64,000 nt of DNA from Neolewinella aurantiaca (lineage in GTDB: Bacteria > Bacteroidota > Bacteroidia > Chitinophagales > Saprospiraceae), in NCBI RefSeq assembly GCF_008014675.1, contig NZ_VOXD01000029.1, positions 1 to 64,000 on the forward strand, read 5' to 3'. The notes below the pieces were generated by a model. That model was given only the letters and a program-made list of their open reading frames with translations, was not told the DNA's origin and did not search any database. Shown piece by piece: positions 27,534-39,400 of the stretch. The translations under genes were made by a program, and so were the position numbers. How positions within the stretch are numbered: position 1 is the stretch's first letter; every line of letters begins with the position of its first letter.

Positions 27534-30500
27534 ATGAAAAGTTATCTCCTTTATGGTCTGTTAGTTATGACCGTGCTGGCACTTTGTAGTGGCTGTGGGC
27601 CCAACTTACCTGAAGGGGTGGAAGAGGCTTATGCCGCTTTACCCAAACGGTTAGATTATAACATTCACGTTAAACCGGTACTGTCCGATAAGTGCTTCCT
27701 TTGCCACGGGCCCGATGCGGCCCGCCGGGCCGCCGACCTGCGCCTCGACGTACCCGGCTTCGTTGACGGAGACGAAATACTGGCCCGGATCTTCAGCGAC
27801 GATCCCGACTTCGTTATGCCCGAGGCCGCCGCCAAAATTCCGCTCTCCGACCACGAAAAAGCCGTGATCGCTAAGTGGATAGAACAGGGAGCAGACTACG
27901 CCGATCACTGGGCGTTCATCCCTCCCGAAAGGCCGGAACCGCCTACCGTAGCGGAAGCAGAATGGAATGATCACCCGATCGATAAGTTCATCCGCCGCAA
28001 ACAGCAAGCCAGGGGCTTCGGCTTCGCCCCGGAGGCCGACCGCGACTTGCTACTCCGCAGGCTGAGCTTCGACCTAACCGGCCTGCCCCCAACCCCAGCC
28101 GAAATTGCAGCATTCGAGAGCGACCGGTCCGCTGATGCTTACGAAAAACAGGTAGACCGCCTGCTGGCCAGCCCCGCTTACGGCGAACGCATGGCCACCC
28201 AGTGGATGGACCTGGCCCGCTTTGCCGATACCCATGGCTACACCGTCGATCGTTACCGCGACATGAGCCCCTGGCGGGACTGGGTGATTGAGAAGTTCAA
28301 CGAAAACCAACCCTACGATGAATTCGTAACCTGGCAACTGGCCGGCGACCTGCTGCCCAACGCTACGCGCGAACAAATCCTGGCCACGGGCTTCAACCGC
28401 CTGCACCCGCAAAACCTGGAGGGAGGAATCATCGAAGAGGAATTCCGCAGCGCTTACGTTGCGGACCGGGCCGATGTATTAGGTACCGGGCTGCTGGGGC
28501 TTACGCTCTCTTGCGCAAAGTGCCACGACCATAAGTTCGATCCCATCAGCCAGCGGAATTACTACGAGTTCTACAGTTTCTTCAACAATGTCGACGAAGC
28601 CGGGCTCATCCCCTGGGACGGCGCAACGCCACCGCCCCGTCTCGACCTGCCAACCGAGCGCCAGGACAGCATCATCACCTTCCTCCGGGAAATGGAAAAA
28701 AAACAGGAAGCCGGGCTAGTGGCGGTAACGGAAGAAAACAAGGCCAGGGCCGAAGAGTGGATCAATCAGGAAGGCTACAAGAAACTGCCACGAACCGCGA
28801 GCCTGCGGGCCCACTATCCGCTCGATAACAATCGGCTGATCAACGCCGCCCGACCCGCTGAGAAAGGTAAAATGGATCGAAAGTTTTCTCAAAGCGAATC
28901 GCCCGAAATGACGAAAGGTCATTCCGGGAACGGCCTCCTGCTGGACGGAGACGCCTGGCTGGACCTCTACCCGGTCGGAGTTTACTCGCGGGACGAAGCA
29001 TTCTCGATTGAAATGTGGACCAAAATACCCAAAGACCTGAAAACCGGCTTTCTCTTCCACAAAGGGCAGGGGACCCGCCTGCACGGAGAACGGGGGTACC
29101 ATCTTTACCTCGACACCTTCGGGCTGGAACTACTGATGGCACACGTCAACCCCGGCAATTCGATCGTCGAGTTTGCCGAGACAGACGTACCCCGCGATGA
29201 ATGGATTCACTTGGCAGTTACGTACGACGGTTCCAGCAAAGCCAGCGGATACCGCCTGTACATGAACGGTAAAGAACTGCCTACCGACGTTAGAACCGAC
29301 GACCTGACCCGCGACATCATCTTTCATAATATGACCGATGTCATTTATAAAGACGTGATCGAACCCGGGCTGCAAATCGGTGCCCGCTGGCGGGGGAAAG
29401 GCGTGAAGGGAACCGTAGTGGACGAAATCAAAGTGTACAGCCGTGCACTCAGTGCACTGGAGGTGATGCGCTCCGGAAACCCGGAAGAAGCCCGTCGACT
29501 GTTGGCCAAAGGAGCTGCAGAACTCTCCTCCTCCGAGAAGGATTTATTGCGGCAGTACTACTTCATGGTTACGCTACCAGCCTACCAGATCGCCTACAAA
29601 GACCTGATGGCAACGCGCTCCCGCCTGGTCGACAGTATGGAGCAGGTGAAAGAGATAATGGTTATGCGGGAAATGAAAACTCCCCGGCAATCACATATCC
29701 TGGACCGCGGGCTTTACGATTCGCCAACTGAACCCGTAGAAACCCGGACGCCGGACTGGCTGGCCCCGATGCCCGAAGGGGCCCCGGCCAACCGCCTGGG
29801 GCTGGCGCAGTGGTTGTTCCAGCCGGAGCATCCACTGACCGCCCGTGTAGCCGTCAACCGCTATTGGCTGCAACTCTTCGGGCGGGGCCTGGTGAGAACC
29901 GCCGAAGACTTCGGTAACCAGGGAGAACTGCCTACCCATCCGGAATTACTGGACTGGCTGGCCACAGAATATATCAGCAACGGCTGGGACACCAAAGCTT
30001 TGCTGAAGACCATCGTGATGAGCAGGACCTACCGCATGAGTTCTAAACCAGTAAGTGAGGAGCAACGCCTGGCGGATGTGGACAATGTGTGGCTCGCGCG
30101 CGGCCCTTCGGGCCGGCTGGGCGCGGAAATGATTCGCGACAATGCCCTGGCTGCAAGCGGGCTGCTGAACGATAAAATCGGGGGCAAAAGCGTGAAGCCT
30201 TACCAACCCGAAGGGCTGTGGAAGATGAACAACGCCGTTTACGAGCAGGACGAAGGAGATGAACTCTACCGGAGGAGCCTTTATGTGTTTTGGAAACGAA
30301 CGGTTCCGCACCCAACCCTGGCCACCTTCGACGTACCGAACCGCAACGAATGCACCGTTCGCCGGCAGGAGACCAATACGCCGCTGCAGGCATTGGTGCT
30401 GATGAACGATCCTGCTTTTGTCGAAGCTGCCCGCATTCTGGGCAGCAGGATCACCAAAGCTCAGAACCGGGACGAAGCCATTAGGGAGGTATTTACCTAC

Positions 30501-30719
30501 CTGAGCGGTCGGCCGCCGGGAGAGGAGGAAATCAATCTGTTGCGGCAATTGCGTAAACAGGAAGTAGATGTTTTCTCCGATCACCCCGCCAAGGCAGACG
30601 GTTGGTTGTCGGCCGGTTATACCCGGGCCGACCCAACGCTCGATCCCATCGAGGTGGCCGCTGACGCCGTACTGGCCAGCGTCATCATCAATTCCGACGC
30701 GGTGATTACCAAACGGTAA
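27534..30719 (+). CDS. Planctomycete-type cytochrome c, DUF1549/LamG/DUF1553
   Basis: The 1061-residue lipoprotein (lipobox CSGC, about Cys21) has an N-terminal cytochrome-like domain with haem motif CFLCH (about 55-59), a DUF1549 region (about 145-350) containing a second CAKCH motif, a LamG/concanavalin-type beta-sandwich (about 430-640), and a C-terminal DUF1553 domain (about 760-1030, with CTVRRQETNTPLQAL). It is encoded next to a DUF1501 protein, the standard pairing in Planctomycetes. The biochemical role of this pair is not established; its placement here suggests an extracytoplasmic redox or sugar-binding step. It follows the second GH117 divergently. Confidence 0.85.
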   Translation: MKSYLLYGLLVMTVLALCSGCGPNLPEGVEEAYAALPKRLDYNIHVKPVLSDKCFLCHGPDAARRAADLRLDVPGFVDGDEILARIFSDDPDFVMPEAAAKIPLSDHEKAVIAKWIEQGADYADHWAFIPPERPEPPTVAEAEWNDHPIDKFIRRKQQARGFGFAPEADRDLLLRRLSFDLTGLPPTPAEIAAFESDRSADAYEKQVDRLLASPAYGERMATQWMDLARFADTHGYTVDRYRDMSPWRDWVIEKFNENQPYDEFVTWQLAGDLLPNATREQILATGFNRLHPQNLEGGIIEEEFRSAYVADRADVLGTGLLGLTLSCAKCHDHKFDPISQRNYYEFYSFFNNVDEAGLIPWDGATPPPRLDLPTERQDSIITFLREMEKKQEAGLVAVTEENKARAEEWINQEGYKKLPRTASLRAHYPLDNNRLINAARPAEKGKMDRKFSQSESPEMTKGHSGNGLLLDGDAWLDLYPVGVYSRDEAFSIEMWTKIPKDLKTGFLFHKGQGTRLHGERGYHLYLDTFGLELLMAHVNPGNSIVEFAETDVPRDEWIHLAVTYDGSSKASGYRLYMNGKELPTDVRTDDLTRDIIFHNMTDVIYKDVIEPGLQIGARWRGKGVKGTVVDEIKVYSRALSALEVMRSGNPEEARRLLAKGAAELSSSEKDLLRQYYFMVTLPAYQIAYKDLMATRSRLVDSMEQVKEIMVMREMKTPRQSHILDRGLYDSPTEPVETRTPDWLAPMPEGAPANRLGLAQWLFQPEHPLTARVAVNRYWLQLFGRGLVRTAEDFGNQGELPTHPELLDWLATEYISNGWDTKALLKTIVMSRTYRMSSKPVSEEQRLADVDNVWLARGPSGRLGAEMIRDNALAASGLLNDKIGGKSVKPYQPEGLWKMNNAVYEQDEGDELYRRSLYVFWKRTVPHPTLATFDVPNRNECTVRRQETNTPLQALVLMNDPAFVEAARILGSRITKAQNRDEAIREVFTYLSGRPPGEEEINLLRQLRKQEVDVFSDHPAKADGWLSAGYTRADPTLDPIEVAADAVLASVIINSDAVITKR

Positions 30720-30748
30720 TCTCTCCGCTTTTTCCCCTAACTATTTCG

Positions 30749-30767
30749 GCACCTGCGCACCGCGCCC
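30749..30767 (-). repeat. Dispersed GCACCTGCG repeat, copy 8
   Basis: GCACCTGCGCACCGCGCCC, reverse orientation with a 3-nt instead of 2-nt centre. It sits in the 87-bp gap between the DUF1553 and DUF1501 genes; GGCACCTGCC follows 4 bp later. Confidence 0.65.
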
Positions 30768-30806
30768 AAAGGCACCTGCCACCGTCATCCAAAAAACCTA
30801 AAGATC

Positions 30807-32243
<1,437 letters not shown>

Positions 32244-32285
32244 CCGAAGGATGGCAGGTATTCTTGAGTTGCTCCGCTCTTTATG

Positions 32286-32306
32286 GGGCGCGGCCGCGGG
32301 TGCAAA
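32286..32306 (+). repeat. Dispersed GCACCTGCG repeat, copy 9
   Basis: GGGCGCGGCCGCGGGTGCA followed by AA. Intergenic between the DUF1501 and GH16 genes. Confidence 0.8.
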
Positions 32307-32409
32307 AAAGGGTCTTAAAAAGCAGAGCTCCCCGGCTGTAGTCGGCCCTGTTGTGCCGTAAAAAAGTCCGCTGATCAACGATCTGTGCGGCTACCGAAAA
32401 AACACAATC

Positions 32410-32428
32410 GCACCCGCCCGGTGGGTGC
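32410..32428. promoter_or_regulatory. GCACCC...GGGTGC hairpin before GH16
   Basis: A 6-bp perfect stem with a 7-nt loop, 21 bp before the GH16 start. Possibly a relative of the dispersed repeat; function unknown. Confidence 0.3.
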
Positions 32429-32449
32429 CTCAAATTAAAATAAAAACAA

Positions 32450-34177
32450 ATGAGTTTTACCACGCTCCGCTGCCTGTTACTTTCAATTTCGGTTCTCCTT
32501 GGTGCCGGGCTTCAGGCGCAGGAGACCAAACCACTGAAGCACTATACCGATAGTCTCGACTTTTCCGCAGCGCCCCAACGCAGCACCGACCAGTTGCCCC
32601 TCAGTGACCAGAAAAACAGTGGCGGTTGGGAGTTGAATACTTCGCTGAGTGATGAGTTTAAAGGGCGCAAACTCAACGAAACGAAATGGTACCCCAACAA
32701 CCCGAAGTGGAAAGGGCGCCCGCCTACTTTTTTCCACGGTAGTAACATCCGCCAGAAAGGTGGCGAAGTAGTGGTGCGCGTAAACCAACACGGCAAGGAG
32801 GCTTTACCGGAAGGCTTTACCCATACCACGGGCTTCATCAAGAGCCGGGAGAAATTCCTGTACGGCTACATCGAAGCGGAACTCAAGCCGATGGACGCTC
32901 CCTGGGTGAGCGGTTTTTGGCTGACCAACGTGGATAAAGACTGGTGGACAGAGATCGATATTTGCGAAAATGCGCCGGGGGTGAAATGGAACCGTCACGA
33001 CCTGAACTCCAACGTCCACGTCTTCCGGGCTCCGCCCGGTAAAGGGAACGTAACGGAGCACTTTGCCCTCAACAAAAAATACTACGTACCATTCGAACTG
33101 CAAAAGGATTACCACGTCTGGGGACTGGAATGGACGCCGGAGTTTATCCGTTTCTACCTCGACGGCGTCCTGTTCCGGGAACAGGAAAACACCCACTGGC
33201 ATCAGCCGCTGGAGATCAACATCAATTGTGAGTCCAACAAATGGTTCGGTGCCTTGCCGGACGATGACCGCCTGAAGGGAAAGATGAAAGTAAAATACGT
33301 ACGTGTATGGAGTAAGGACTTTCCGGAAAAGAAGGTTGCGGCCGACTGGGAAGCGTTGCCCGTACCGGCCCCTGCCGGGCCGGGCATGGAATGGACCCTG
33401 CTGGAGGATTATTCCGACGACTTCAACTACAGCGGAAAGCCGGAGGCTTTCACGAAGCGCTGGCGGTCTGCTTACATGAGCAAATGGGAAGGGCCCGGGC
33501 TTACCCGCTGGCGGGAAGACCACAGCCAGGTTGAAAACGGAAATCTGGTGATCAGGGCCTCGCGGGAATCCGACGGTAAAGTAGGGGCGGGCATCATCAC
33601 CTCTCAGAAGCCCATCAGCTATCCGGTGTACACCGAGGCGCGCATCAAGGCCAGCAACCTGGAGTTGAGCAGCAACTTCTGGATGCTGAGCAAAGACGCT
33701 AAGCGGGAGATCGACGTGCTGGAGGTGTACGGAGGAACCGAGGCCTGGCCGCACCCGACCCGGGCAACCACTAATTTTCATCTCTTCAAAAGAGATGCAT
33801 CCGGCATTCACGGCGACTTCAATGACCTGAGTGGGCACTACCTGCCGGATACCACCCCATGGCGTATGGATTACCACACCTTCGGTGTTTTTTGGAAGAG
33901 CCCTACCGAAGTGAGCTTTTACATCGACGGGAAGGAAATGGAGAACAGCTCGTGGGCCGACGCGAAGCTCTTTGACCAGAACTACACGAAAACCTACCTC
34001 GACAAAAGCGTCGACAATATGGACCGGCCGATGTACCTCATCCTGGACACCGAAGACCACGACTGGCGCGTGGAAAAAGGGAACACCCCAACCGACGAAG
34101 AGCTCGCCGATGACTCCCGCAACCGGATGTACGTGGACTGGGTGAGAACCTATACCCTGACCAGCGCTGAAAAGTAA
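32450..34177 (+). CDS. Tandem GH16 agarase/porphyranase, two catalytic modules
   Basis: The 575-residue secreted protein has a Sec signal peptide (1-23, ending LQAQ) and two GH16 beta-sandwich modules. Module 1 (about 60-295) has the catalytic set ExDxxE as Glu168, Asp170, Glu173 in WWTEIDICENAPG. Module 2 (about 315-570) has Glu420, Asp422, Glu425 in KREIDVLEVYGG, and its AGIITSQKPISYPVYTEARI block resembles beta-agarases. Both sets look intact, so the protein may make two kinds of endo cuts, for example agar-like and porphyran-like sites. There is no T9SS tail or lipobox, so periplasmic location or another export route is likely. Confidence 0.85.
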   Translation: MSFTTLRCLLLSISVLLGAGLQAQETKPLKHYTDSLDFSAAPQRSTDQLPLSDQKNSGGWELNTSLSDEFKGRKLNETKWYPNNPKWKGRPPTFFHGSNIRQKGGEVVVRVNQHGKEALPEGFTHTTGFIKSREKFLYGYIEAELKPMDAPWVSGFWLTNVDKDWWTEIDICENAPGVKWNRHDLNSNVHVFRAPPGKGNVTEHFALNKKYYVPFELQKDYHVWGLEWTPEFIRFYLDGVLFREQENTHWHQPLEININCESNKWFGALPDDDRLKGKMKVKYVRVWSKDFPEKKVAADWEALPVPAPAGPGMEWTLLEDYSDDFNYSGKPEAFTKRWRSAYMSKWEGPGLTRWREDHSQVENGNLVIRASRESDGKVGAGIITSQKPISYPVYTEARIKASNLELSSNFWMLSKDAKREIDVLEVYGGTEAWPHPTRATTNFHLFKRDASGIHGDFNDLSGHYLPDTTPWRMDYHTFGVFWKSPTEVSFYIDGKEMENSSWADAKLFDQNYTKTYLDKSVDNMDRPMYLILDTEDHDWRVEKGNTPTDEELADDSRNRMYVDWVRTYTLTSAEK

Positions 34178-34218
34178 AATTTACATCCATTTTCAAATGG
34201 CTGTACATTGCCCATGAA

Positions 34219-34280
34219 ACCCCTCTCTAAATCCCTCCCCACGGGGGAGGGACTTGTGAAACGCTATGCGTTTTGGGACG
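34219..34280. repeat. Palindromic CTCTC element with GAAACGC hairpin
   Basis: CCCTCCCC AC GGGGGAGGG forms a stem, followed by AAACGC TAT GCGTTT. The same composite occurs at 44954-45024. Confidence 0.55.
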
Positions 34281-34346
34281 TTCGTTGTTTTCGGAGCAAA
34301 ATGTACAGCGGTTTGATCCATCTTAATTTCGATCAGAATAACCGAC

Positions 34347-36155
34347 ATGCTCCGATTAATTGCCCTTCTTTCGTTAACGACTCTTTGCACCTGCGCCCGC
34401 GCCGTCCAACCTGAAACCGACGCAAAGGAACAGCCTCCGAACATAGTATTTATCCTGACCGACGACCAGGGCTACGGAGACCTGGGCGCACACGGAAATC
34501 CGTGGCTGCAGACGCCGAACCTCGATGCGCTGCACGACGAGAGCGTCCGCTTCACCAATTTTCACGTCGCGACTACGTGTGCGCCGACGCGGGCCGGACT
34601 GATGGGCGGTGTGAACTGCAACCGTGCCGGAGCATGGCACACGATCGGTGGGCACTCGATGCTTGGCACCCGTTTTGTTACCCTGGCTGATGAACTCAAA
34701 GAAGAGGGTTATACCACCGGCATTTTCGGGAAGTGGCACCTGGGCGATAATTATCCCTTCCGGCCGCAGGACCGGGGCTTCGATGAAGTCCTGATTCACG
34801 GCGGAGGTGGCGTTGGTCAAACCCCGGACGCCTGGAACAACGATTACTTCGATGATACCTACTTCCACAACGGACAGCCTGAAAAATACAGCGGTTACTG
34901 CACAGACGTATGGTTTGAGGAAGGGATGAAGTTCATTAAGGACAAAGCGGCGGCGAAACAGCCGTTTTTTGCTTACATCGCTACGAACGCTCCGCACGGT
35001 CCGTTTCACATCGAGGAAAAATACGTAGCGCCCTACCGAAACAACGATGCTATCGTGAATCCTAATTTCTACGGCATGATCGCCAACGTAGACGAAAACG
35101 TGGGCAAACTGATGTCGATGCTGAAAGCCTCGGGGCTGGACGAAAACACGCTCGTTATTTTCATGACCGACAACGGCACCGCTGCGGGTGCCGCCTATGA
35201 TCAATCGTTCCACGTCACCAGAGGATTTAATGCAGGGATGCGCGGTTACAAAGGCAAAGAATACGAAGGCGGTCACCGGGTTCCCTTCTTCATGAAGTTC
35301 CCCGCTAAAAGCGAAATTAAGCCGCAAGAGTACAATCAGCTAACGGCTTACACCGATTTCATGCCAACCCTGGTGGAATACGCCGGAGGAGAGGTCGCCT
35401 CCCGGGATCGCCTCGACGGAACCAGCCTGATGCCACTGCTCACATCCGGGAGTCAGGAACTTCTGAACGACCGTTTCCTGGTAGTGGATACGCAGCGCAA
35501 ACAGGTACCGGTAAGAGGCAAACAGAGCTGTGTGATGCAAGCCGACTGGCGCCTGATCAACGGGAAAAACCTGTACAATCTGGCCGCAGATCCTGGCCAG
35601 CGGGAAGACCTGGCTGGTCAGCATCCTGAGCGGGTAGCGGCCATGCAGGCCGCTTATGATGCCTGGTGGGACAGCATGACCGAAGACCTGAAAGTGATGC
35701 ACCGAATCGTCATCGGGGACGAGGCAGAGCCCGAAACCCTGCTTACAGCCCACGATTGGCACACGACCAATCCGCCGCCCTGGAACCAAAATTACATCCG
35801 TGCTGGCCTGGCGGACAATGGCTGGTGGGCACTCGAAACAGCAAGGGCAGGAACCTACCGCATCAGACTGTACCGGTACCCTCCGGAATCAGGGCTTGCT
35901 TTCGGGTCCGTTGCTCCGCCGGGAGACGAAATTCCCAACGGTACTGCCTACAAACCGGGGTTGAGCATCCGCCCGGTAGAGGTCAGTTGCTTCATCGATG
36001 ATCAGGAACTACAGGCCACGGCGGGATCAGCGGATGCTTACGTCGAATTTGAGGCAGAATTAGTTGCCGGCCCCACAAAGCTTTTCACCGTAGTGAAAGA
36101 CGAAAGCGGAACAGAGCGGGGAGCTTACTACGTAACCCTGGCACCAAAAGGATAA
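34347..36155 (+). CDS. S1 sulfatase (arylsulfatase A type)
   Basis: The 602-residue secreted sulfatase has the metal residues in LTDDQGYGD (39-40), the formylglycine motif at Cys78 (TTCAPTRAGLMGG, a canonical CxPxR), GKWHLGD, and MTDNGT. About residues 450-600 form a C-terminal beta-rich extension also seen in some polysaccharide sulfatases. The signal peptide (1 to about 19) ends LCTCARA and is encoded in part by a dispersed repeat. It follows the GH16 gene on the same strand. Substrate is probably a galactose sulfate of the same polymer; the exact position is unknown. Confidence 0.9.
   Translation: MLRLIALLSLTTLCTCARAVQPETDAKEQPPNIVFILTDDQGYGDLGAHGNPWLQTPNLDALHDESVRFTNFHVATTCAPTRAGLMGGVNCNRAGAWHTIGGHSMLGTRFVTLADELKEEGYTTGIFGKWHLGDNYPFRPQDRGFDEVLIHGGGGVGQTPDAWNNDYFDDTYFHNGQPEKYSGYCTDVWFEEGMKFIKDKAAAKQPFFAYIATNAPHGPFHIEEKYVAPYRNNDAIVNPNFYGMIANVDENVGKLMSMLKASGLDENTLVIFMTDNGTAAGAAYDQSFHVTRGFNAGMRGYKGKEYEGGHRVPFFMKFPAKSEIKPQEYNQLTAYTDFMPTLVEYAGGEVASRDRLDGTSLMPLLTSGSQELLNDRFLVVDTQRKQVPVRGKQSCVMQADWRLINGKNLYNLAADPGQREDLAGQHPERVAAMQAAYDAWWDSMTEDLKVMHRIVIGDEAEPETLLTAHDWHTTNPPPWNQNYIRAGLADNGWWALETARAGTYRIRLYRYPPESGLAFGSVAPPGDEIPNGTAYKPGLSIRPVEVSCFIDDQELQATAGSADAYVEFEAELVAGPTKLFTVVKDESGTERGAYYVTLAPKG
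34384..34403 (-). repeat. Dispersed GCACCTGCG repeat, copy 10 (in sulfatase signal peptide)
   Basis: TTTGCACCTGCGCCCGCGCC, read in the gene as Leu-Cys-Thr-Cys-Ala-Arg-Ala, the same phase as in the GH86 gene. Confidence 0.85.
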
Positions 36156-36402
36156 AAGCGAAAAAACTGACTTTCATTCCGGCTGTAGCTGCTTGTAATT
36201 TCTGCTCCGGAAAGGTCTGAAAACCAGAATAAACGGTAAAAACCAAGGATTCAATCGCTTTAAACCATTTGTTCTAGCTTATAAAACATGCGTAGCGTAG
36301 CGGGATTGATTCAATTCCCACATTTGTTCCGTCCTCAAGGATAATTGAAGAAGACCTCCCGTATTTCGGATGGTCTTTTACCTCACACTCAACTAGTTTA
36401 TC

Positions 36403-39400
36403 ATGCTAAAAAACACTTTTCAAATTATGTTTCATCGCCTGGCGGCAGGGGCAATTTTGCCCATACTGCTATGTGCTATGAGCAGTACCGTTTACGGCCA
36501 GTTGGCTGTTTCCGGTACAATTGTCTCCGATGAAGGAGATCCTCTGATTGGCGTAACGATTAGGGTAAAAGAAGACCTGAATACTGGTACGATTACTGAC
36601 TTCGACGGTAAATATGAACTTACCGTTCCCAGTGGTTCCAGTGTTTTGCTGCTTTCTTACACCGGCTATAAGACGCAGGAGATAGCGGTTAACAACCGTT
36701 CCTCGATTGACGTTACTATGGCTACCGATGCGGAAACGCTGGAAGAGGTTGTCGTAGTTGGTTATGGTTACGTCGATAAAAAGGACCTCACAGGAGCTGT
36801 TTCTTCCGTGAAGTCGGAAGATCTGACGCGTGTTCAGTCTTCGAGCTTCGAGCAGGGCCTTGCGGCCCAGGCTGCGGGAGTTCAGGTGACGGGGACACAG
36901 GGTGGCCCCGGTTCCGGCTCTACTATCCGCATCCGTGGAGGTACGAGTATCACCGGAACCAGCGATCCGCTGTACGTAATCGACGGTTTCCCGCTGGTTG
37001 GTTCCAACGTAAACGGTAGCGCCGGACCCGGTACGGTGAGTGAGAGCCCGCTCTCCACCATCAACCCCGAGGATATCGAGTCGATCGAGGTACTCAAAGA
37101 TGCCTCCTCTACGGCCATCTACGGTAGCCGTGGTGCCAACGGGGTAATTCTGATTACCACCAAGACGGGTAAAGAAGGCCGTGCACGCCTGACGTACAAC
37201 AACTCTTTCGGCGTCGGGTCGATCACTAAAAACATCGACATCCTCTCTCCGCAGGAGTACGTGGACTTCTGGAACGAATACTACGCCTTCGGCGTCGTTA
37301 CTTTCAACGATCAGGACCGTGCCTACCGTGATGATTTCGGCAACGACCTCGCGCTTGACGGAGACGTGATCCAAACCAGAAACTGGGCCGAGCGTATATT
37401 CAAGAACTCCTTCAATATGCGTCATAACCTCAACCTGAACGGAGGTAGCGACCGCACACGTTACAACGTTTCCTTCGGGTACGGACGTGACGAAGGCATT
37501 TTGCCCGGCTCTTTCTACGAGCGTTACTCCACCAACCTGAACATCAATCAGGAACTTGCTAACCGCCTGAGCGCGGGCATTAACGTAAACGCTGGTTTTG
37601 TCGACCGTGGCGGCCCCGTTACGGCTGCTGTTGAGGGCAACAGTACTTCACGTTCCAGTTTGCTGACTCAGATTTTGTTGTTCCCCAACGTGCAGGGCCG
37701 CATCCGTGACGCGGAAGCTACTTATGATGAGGATGGTTTTATCCTTAGTGGCCGTAACGGAGCAACCTTCAACCCGGAGCGCCAGGTAGAAAGCACCCAC
37801 AACTTCGGTAATACCGTCAATGCATTCGCGAACACTTACCTGCAGTACGCTTTCAGTGATGAGCTGACCGTTAAATCTACCTTTGGTGGTAACTTCTACA
37901 ACGTCAACAGCGAGGGTGCTTACCCGAGTGACTTCGGCTGGTCCGAAGCCATTGGCGGTGCAGCCTTCACGAACCTTTTCCGCAGCTACGGCTGGTTAAA
38001 CGAGAACACGGTCAACTACAATAAAGACCTCGGTATACACCGCTTCAACGTTGTTGCCGGTTTTACCCAGCAGCAGTCTACTAACCGCAACCTCAGCACG
38101 AACAACCAGGACTTCCCGCTTCCGGGGGTCAGCATCGATGCACTGGAGTCTTCGCGCCTCCAGCTCCTTACCCAGTCCGGTAAATCCACCTGGGGGCTGA
38201 AGTCGTACCTGGGGCGTGTAAACTACACCCTCAACGATAAATACCTCTTTACGGTAAGTGGCCGTAGCGATGGTTCGAGCCGTTTTGCCGAAGGTAACAA
38301 ATGGGGCTTCTTCCCCTCTGCTGCCTTCAGCTGGCGCGTAAGCGAAGAACCCTGGCTGACCAACAGCAAGACCATCAGTAACCTGAAACTTCGTGCTACC
38401 TACGGTGTATCGGGCAACAACAACATCGGTGAGTACCGTTCGCTGGCGGCCTTCGGCCCGACCCGTGCCATCATCGACGGCTCTATCGTTGGTGGTGCCA
38501 CCCAGACCAGTCCTGCTAACGAAGCTTTGACCTGGGAAACCACCGCACAGTCTGATGTAGGTTTTGAACTCGGTTTGTTCAACAACCGGATCACATTCGA
38601 CTTCGACTACTACGTGAAGACCACCTCTGACCTACTCCTCAACACTCCTTCTCCGCCGGAGAGTGGTTTTGATGTGATTCTGCAGAACCTGGGCGAAGTG
38701 GAAAACAAAGGCATCGAGCTCTCGCTCAACGCTACTCCAATCGACCGGGGAGACTTTACCTGGAACATTCGCCTGAACCTCAGCCGTAACGAGAACACCG
38801 TTAAAGACATCGGCGATGCCGAAGAGATTCTCTTCAATGCACCCGGGCCTACCAGCCAGGACTTCATCGTCCGGGTAGGAGACCCGCTGGGCAGCTACTA
38901 CGGCTACATCACCGACGGAGTGTACAACTACTCTGACTTCCCCATCTTCGATGGTCTTTCCACTCAGGAAGCCGCCGACGTGATCCGGAACAGTGAGAAC
39001 CCTCAGTACTGGGACAACTTCTACACCCTCCATGAAGGTGTGGTTACCCGCGCTGGTGTTGCGCAGTACCGTCCTGGTATGGTTAAAATCAAGGACATTG
39101 CCGGTTTCGATGAAAACGGTAACCGTGTAATGGTTCCCGACGGAATCGTCAACTCTGCTGACCGGACCATCCTGGGATCCGTACAACCTGATCTTTTCGG
39201 TGGTTTCACCAACGATTTCCGCTATAAATCTTTCAGCCTGAATTTCCTGTGGCAGTTCTCCATCGGCAACGAGGTGTATAACCTCAACCGTAACCTCGGT
39301 ACAACCACGGCAATCACCGGCCTGAACAAACTCGGTGAAATCCGTGACCGCTGGACACTAGATGACCCCGATTCTGACATCCCTGGCATTTGGGGACTTA

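Noticed and set aside
32804-34060. 418-codon open frame antisense to the tandem GH16
   Set aside because: Shadow of the GH16 gene; no recognisable family or start signals.
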